Below are positions 63,218-64,000 of a stretch of 64,000 bases of DNA, one piece after another. Both the position numbers and the translations under genes were made by a program. The first letter of the stretch is position 1; each line of letters begins with the position of its first letter. This stretch comes from an uncultured Chloroflexota bacterium (lineage in GTDB: Bacteria > Chloroflexota > Anaerolineae > Aggregatilineales > Phototrophicaceae): assembly GCA_937974245.1 (NCBI GenBank), contig CALJKV010000128.1:1-64000 (forward strand), read 5' to 3'. The notes beneath the pieces were generated by a model. The model saw only the letters and a list, made by a program, of their open reading frames with translations. It did not search any database and was not told where the DNA came from.

Positions 63218-64000
63218 ATGGAAGCACATTCCCGATCATTCAAGTGGTTTTTTGGCATCATCATCGTCGCACTCCTACTGCCGATCCTGGCGCATTTTGT
63301 GCTGGGCAGTTATAACCGCGCCCTGGCCGATGACTTCTGTTTCACAGCCGCCGCCTGGTCAAAAGGACTGTGGGGAACGCTGGACTGGCACTATAACAAC
63401 TGGACGGGAACGTATTCCTCGACATTCTTCCAGAGCGTGATTGGGGTATCGCAAAGCTGGCGCTACACCCCCATCCTGTTAGTTGGCCTGTTCAGCGCGG
63501 CCTGCTGGTGGACAGCCTGGCAGTTCACGCGGACGTTCCGGTTGACCTACCGCCGGTATACAGGGGCGGCGCTGGCGTCGGTGTTGTCCTTTGGTGTCAT
63601 CACGGGGACAGCCAACGTATTCCAGTCGTTTTACTGGACAAGCGGGGGCATAACCTATGCTGGCCCGCTGATTATTCTCGTGTTTTACCTGGGGCTGCTG
63701 CTGGCGATTACCCGGCAGGAAAAGCCCCTCCGCTGGTGGCAGTTCGCGCTGGCGGCGGGCTTGCCGCTGCTGTCAGGCGGGTTTTCCCCGTTATATGCCG
63801 TCTTTCAGGTGACAGTCTTCGGCCTGCTGATTCTCATGACACTGCGATTCGCTTCACCGGAGAAGAAGGGCCGCTATCTGCCCCTGCTTGGGGTGAGCCT
63901 GCTGTTCGCGCTGGCGGCGCTGCTGATTCTGCTGATCGCACCTGGCAATACAGTGCGGCAGGATGCTTTTGAAGACCTGCTCCCGCTGCCGCAGGTGGTT
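63218..64000 (+). CDS. DUF6056/GtrII-like membrane protein, N-terminal part
   Basis: 261 residues up to the right edge, still open. Six or more hydrophobic segments start with FFGIIIVALLLPILAHFVLG. The loop after segment 1 has ALADDFCF and WHYNNWTGTYSS, and later FYWTSGGITYAGPL, features of DUF6056/GtrII-type membrane glycosyltransferase-like proteins. The full length is probably about double. GGGGGAAA lies before the ATG. Co-directional with the methyltransferase. Confidence 0.7.
   Translation, partial: MEAHSRSFKWFFGIIIVALLLPILAHFVLGSYNRALADDFCFTAAAWSKGLWGTLDWHYNNWTGTYSSTFFQSVIGVSQSWRYTPILLVGLFSAACWWTAWQFTRTFRLTYRRYTGAALASVLSFGVITGTANVFQSFYWTSGGITYAGPLIILVFYLGLLLAITRQEKPLRWWQFALAAGLPLLSGGFSPLYAVFQVTVFGLLILMTLRFASPEKKGRYLPLLGVSLLFALAALLILLIAPGNTVRQDAFEDLLPLPQVV

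Overview
The window reads as a chromosomal segment of a Chloroflexota bacterium, most likely Anaerolineae-like. This is inferred from gene content and style: Thr/Pro-rich linkers in secreted proteins, WD40 and NHL propellers, many sugar ABC importers without their own ATPase, and short palindromic repeats between genes. There is no rRNA or tRNA to settle the taxonomy. Base composition looks GC-rich in genes, with AT-richer gaps near 21.8, 29.4, 41.5 and 45.8 kb. No CRISPR array, transposase or prophage was seen.

Layout. 0-2.5 kb: the tail of a gene, a lipoprotein and a secreted WD40 protein. 2.7-6.8 kb: a DUF4258/DUF2283 pair and a pentapeptide-repeat protein with a TIR-like C-terminal domain, lying between two ~56 bp direct repeats, then htpG. 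6.8-28.2 kb: a large glycan locus built around a divergent promoter with a LacI-type operator. Leftward run a GH94 phosphorylase, a solute-binding protein (SBP), a 994-residue SBP fusion, a permease pair, an NHL/Yip1 protein, a DUF5696 protein and a second permease pair. Rightward run the LacI regulator, a GH144-like glucanase, an unknown helical protein, a possible clan-CD (caspase-like) protein and a GH35 glycosidase. 28.3-41.2 kb: a second LacI regulon with two near-identical 20 bp operators, two different ADP-ribosylglycohydrolases bracketing an ABC sugar importer, an ATP-citrate-lyase-like pair whose ATP-grasp subunit carries an eight-cysteine ferredoxin tail, and an esterase fused to a beta-propeller.

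41.9-44.1 kb: recX and rny. 44.2-48.3 kb: a secreted CAP-domain protein, a class III CoA transferase, and an arsR-arsM arsenic unit with a consensus promoter, an operator filling its spacer and a probably leaderless arsR. 48.5-50.0 kb: a TIR domain fused in frame to an RbsC-type ABC permease, the most unusual gene here. 50.3-57.2 kb: mscL with a zinc-ribbon tail, an orphan CcmC-like protein, a flavodoxin, a CoxE-like VWA protein, an RluD-type pseudouridine synthase and a BMP-family lipoprotein/SBP. 57.4-61.1 kb: a sulfur group (zinc ribbon, DUF302, MBL-rhodanese, TSUP exporter, membrane rhodanese). 61.2-64.0 kb: small hypothetical genes, a PLAT protein, an Ig-like lipoprotein, a methyltransferase and the start of a DUF6056-like membrane protein.

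How they work together. The 6.8-28.2 kb locus looks like import of a beta-glucan oligosaccharide followed by intracellular phosphorolysis, with LacI as the switch. The 28.3-41.2 kb locus looks like uptake and cleavage of a glycosylated, possibly ADP-ribosyl-like, substrate. The ATPase for these importers is not in the window and is presumably a shared MsmX/MalK-type protein encoded elsewhere.
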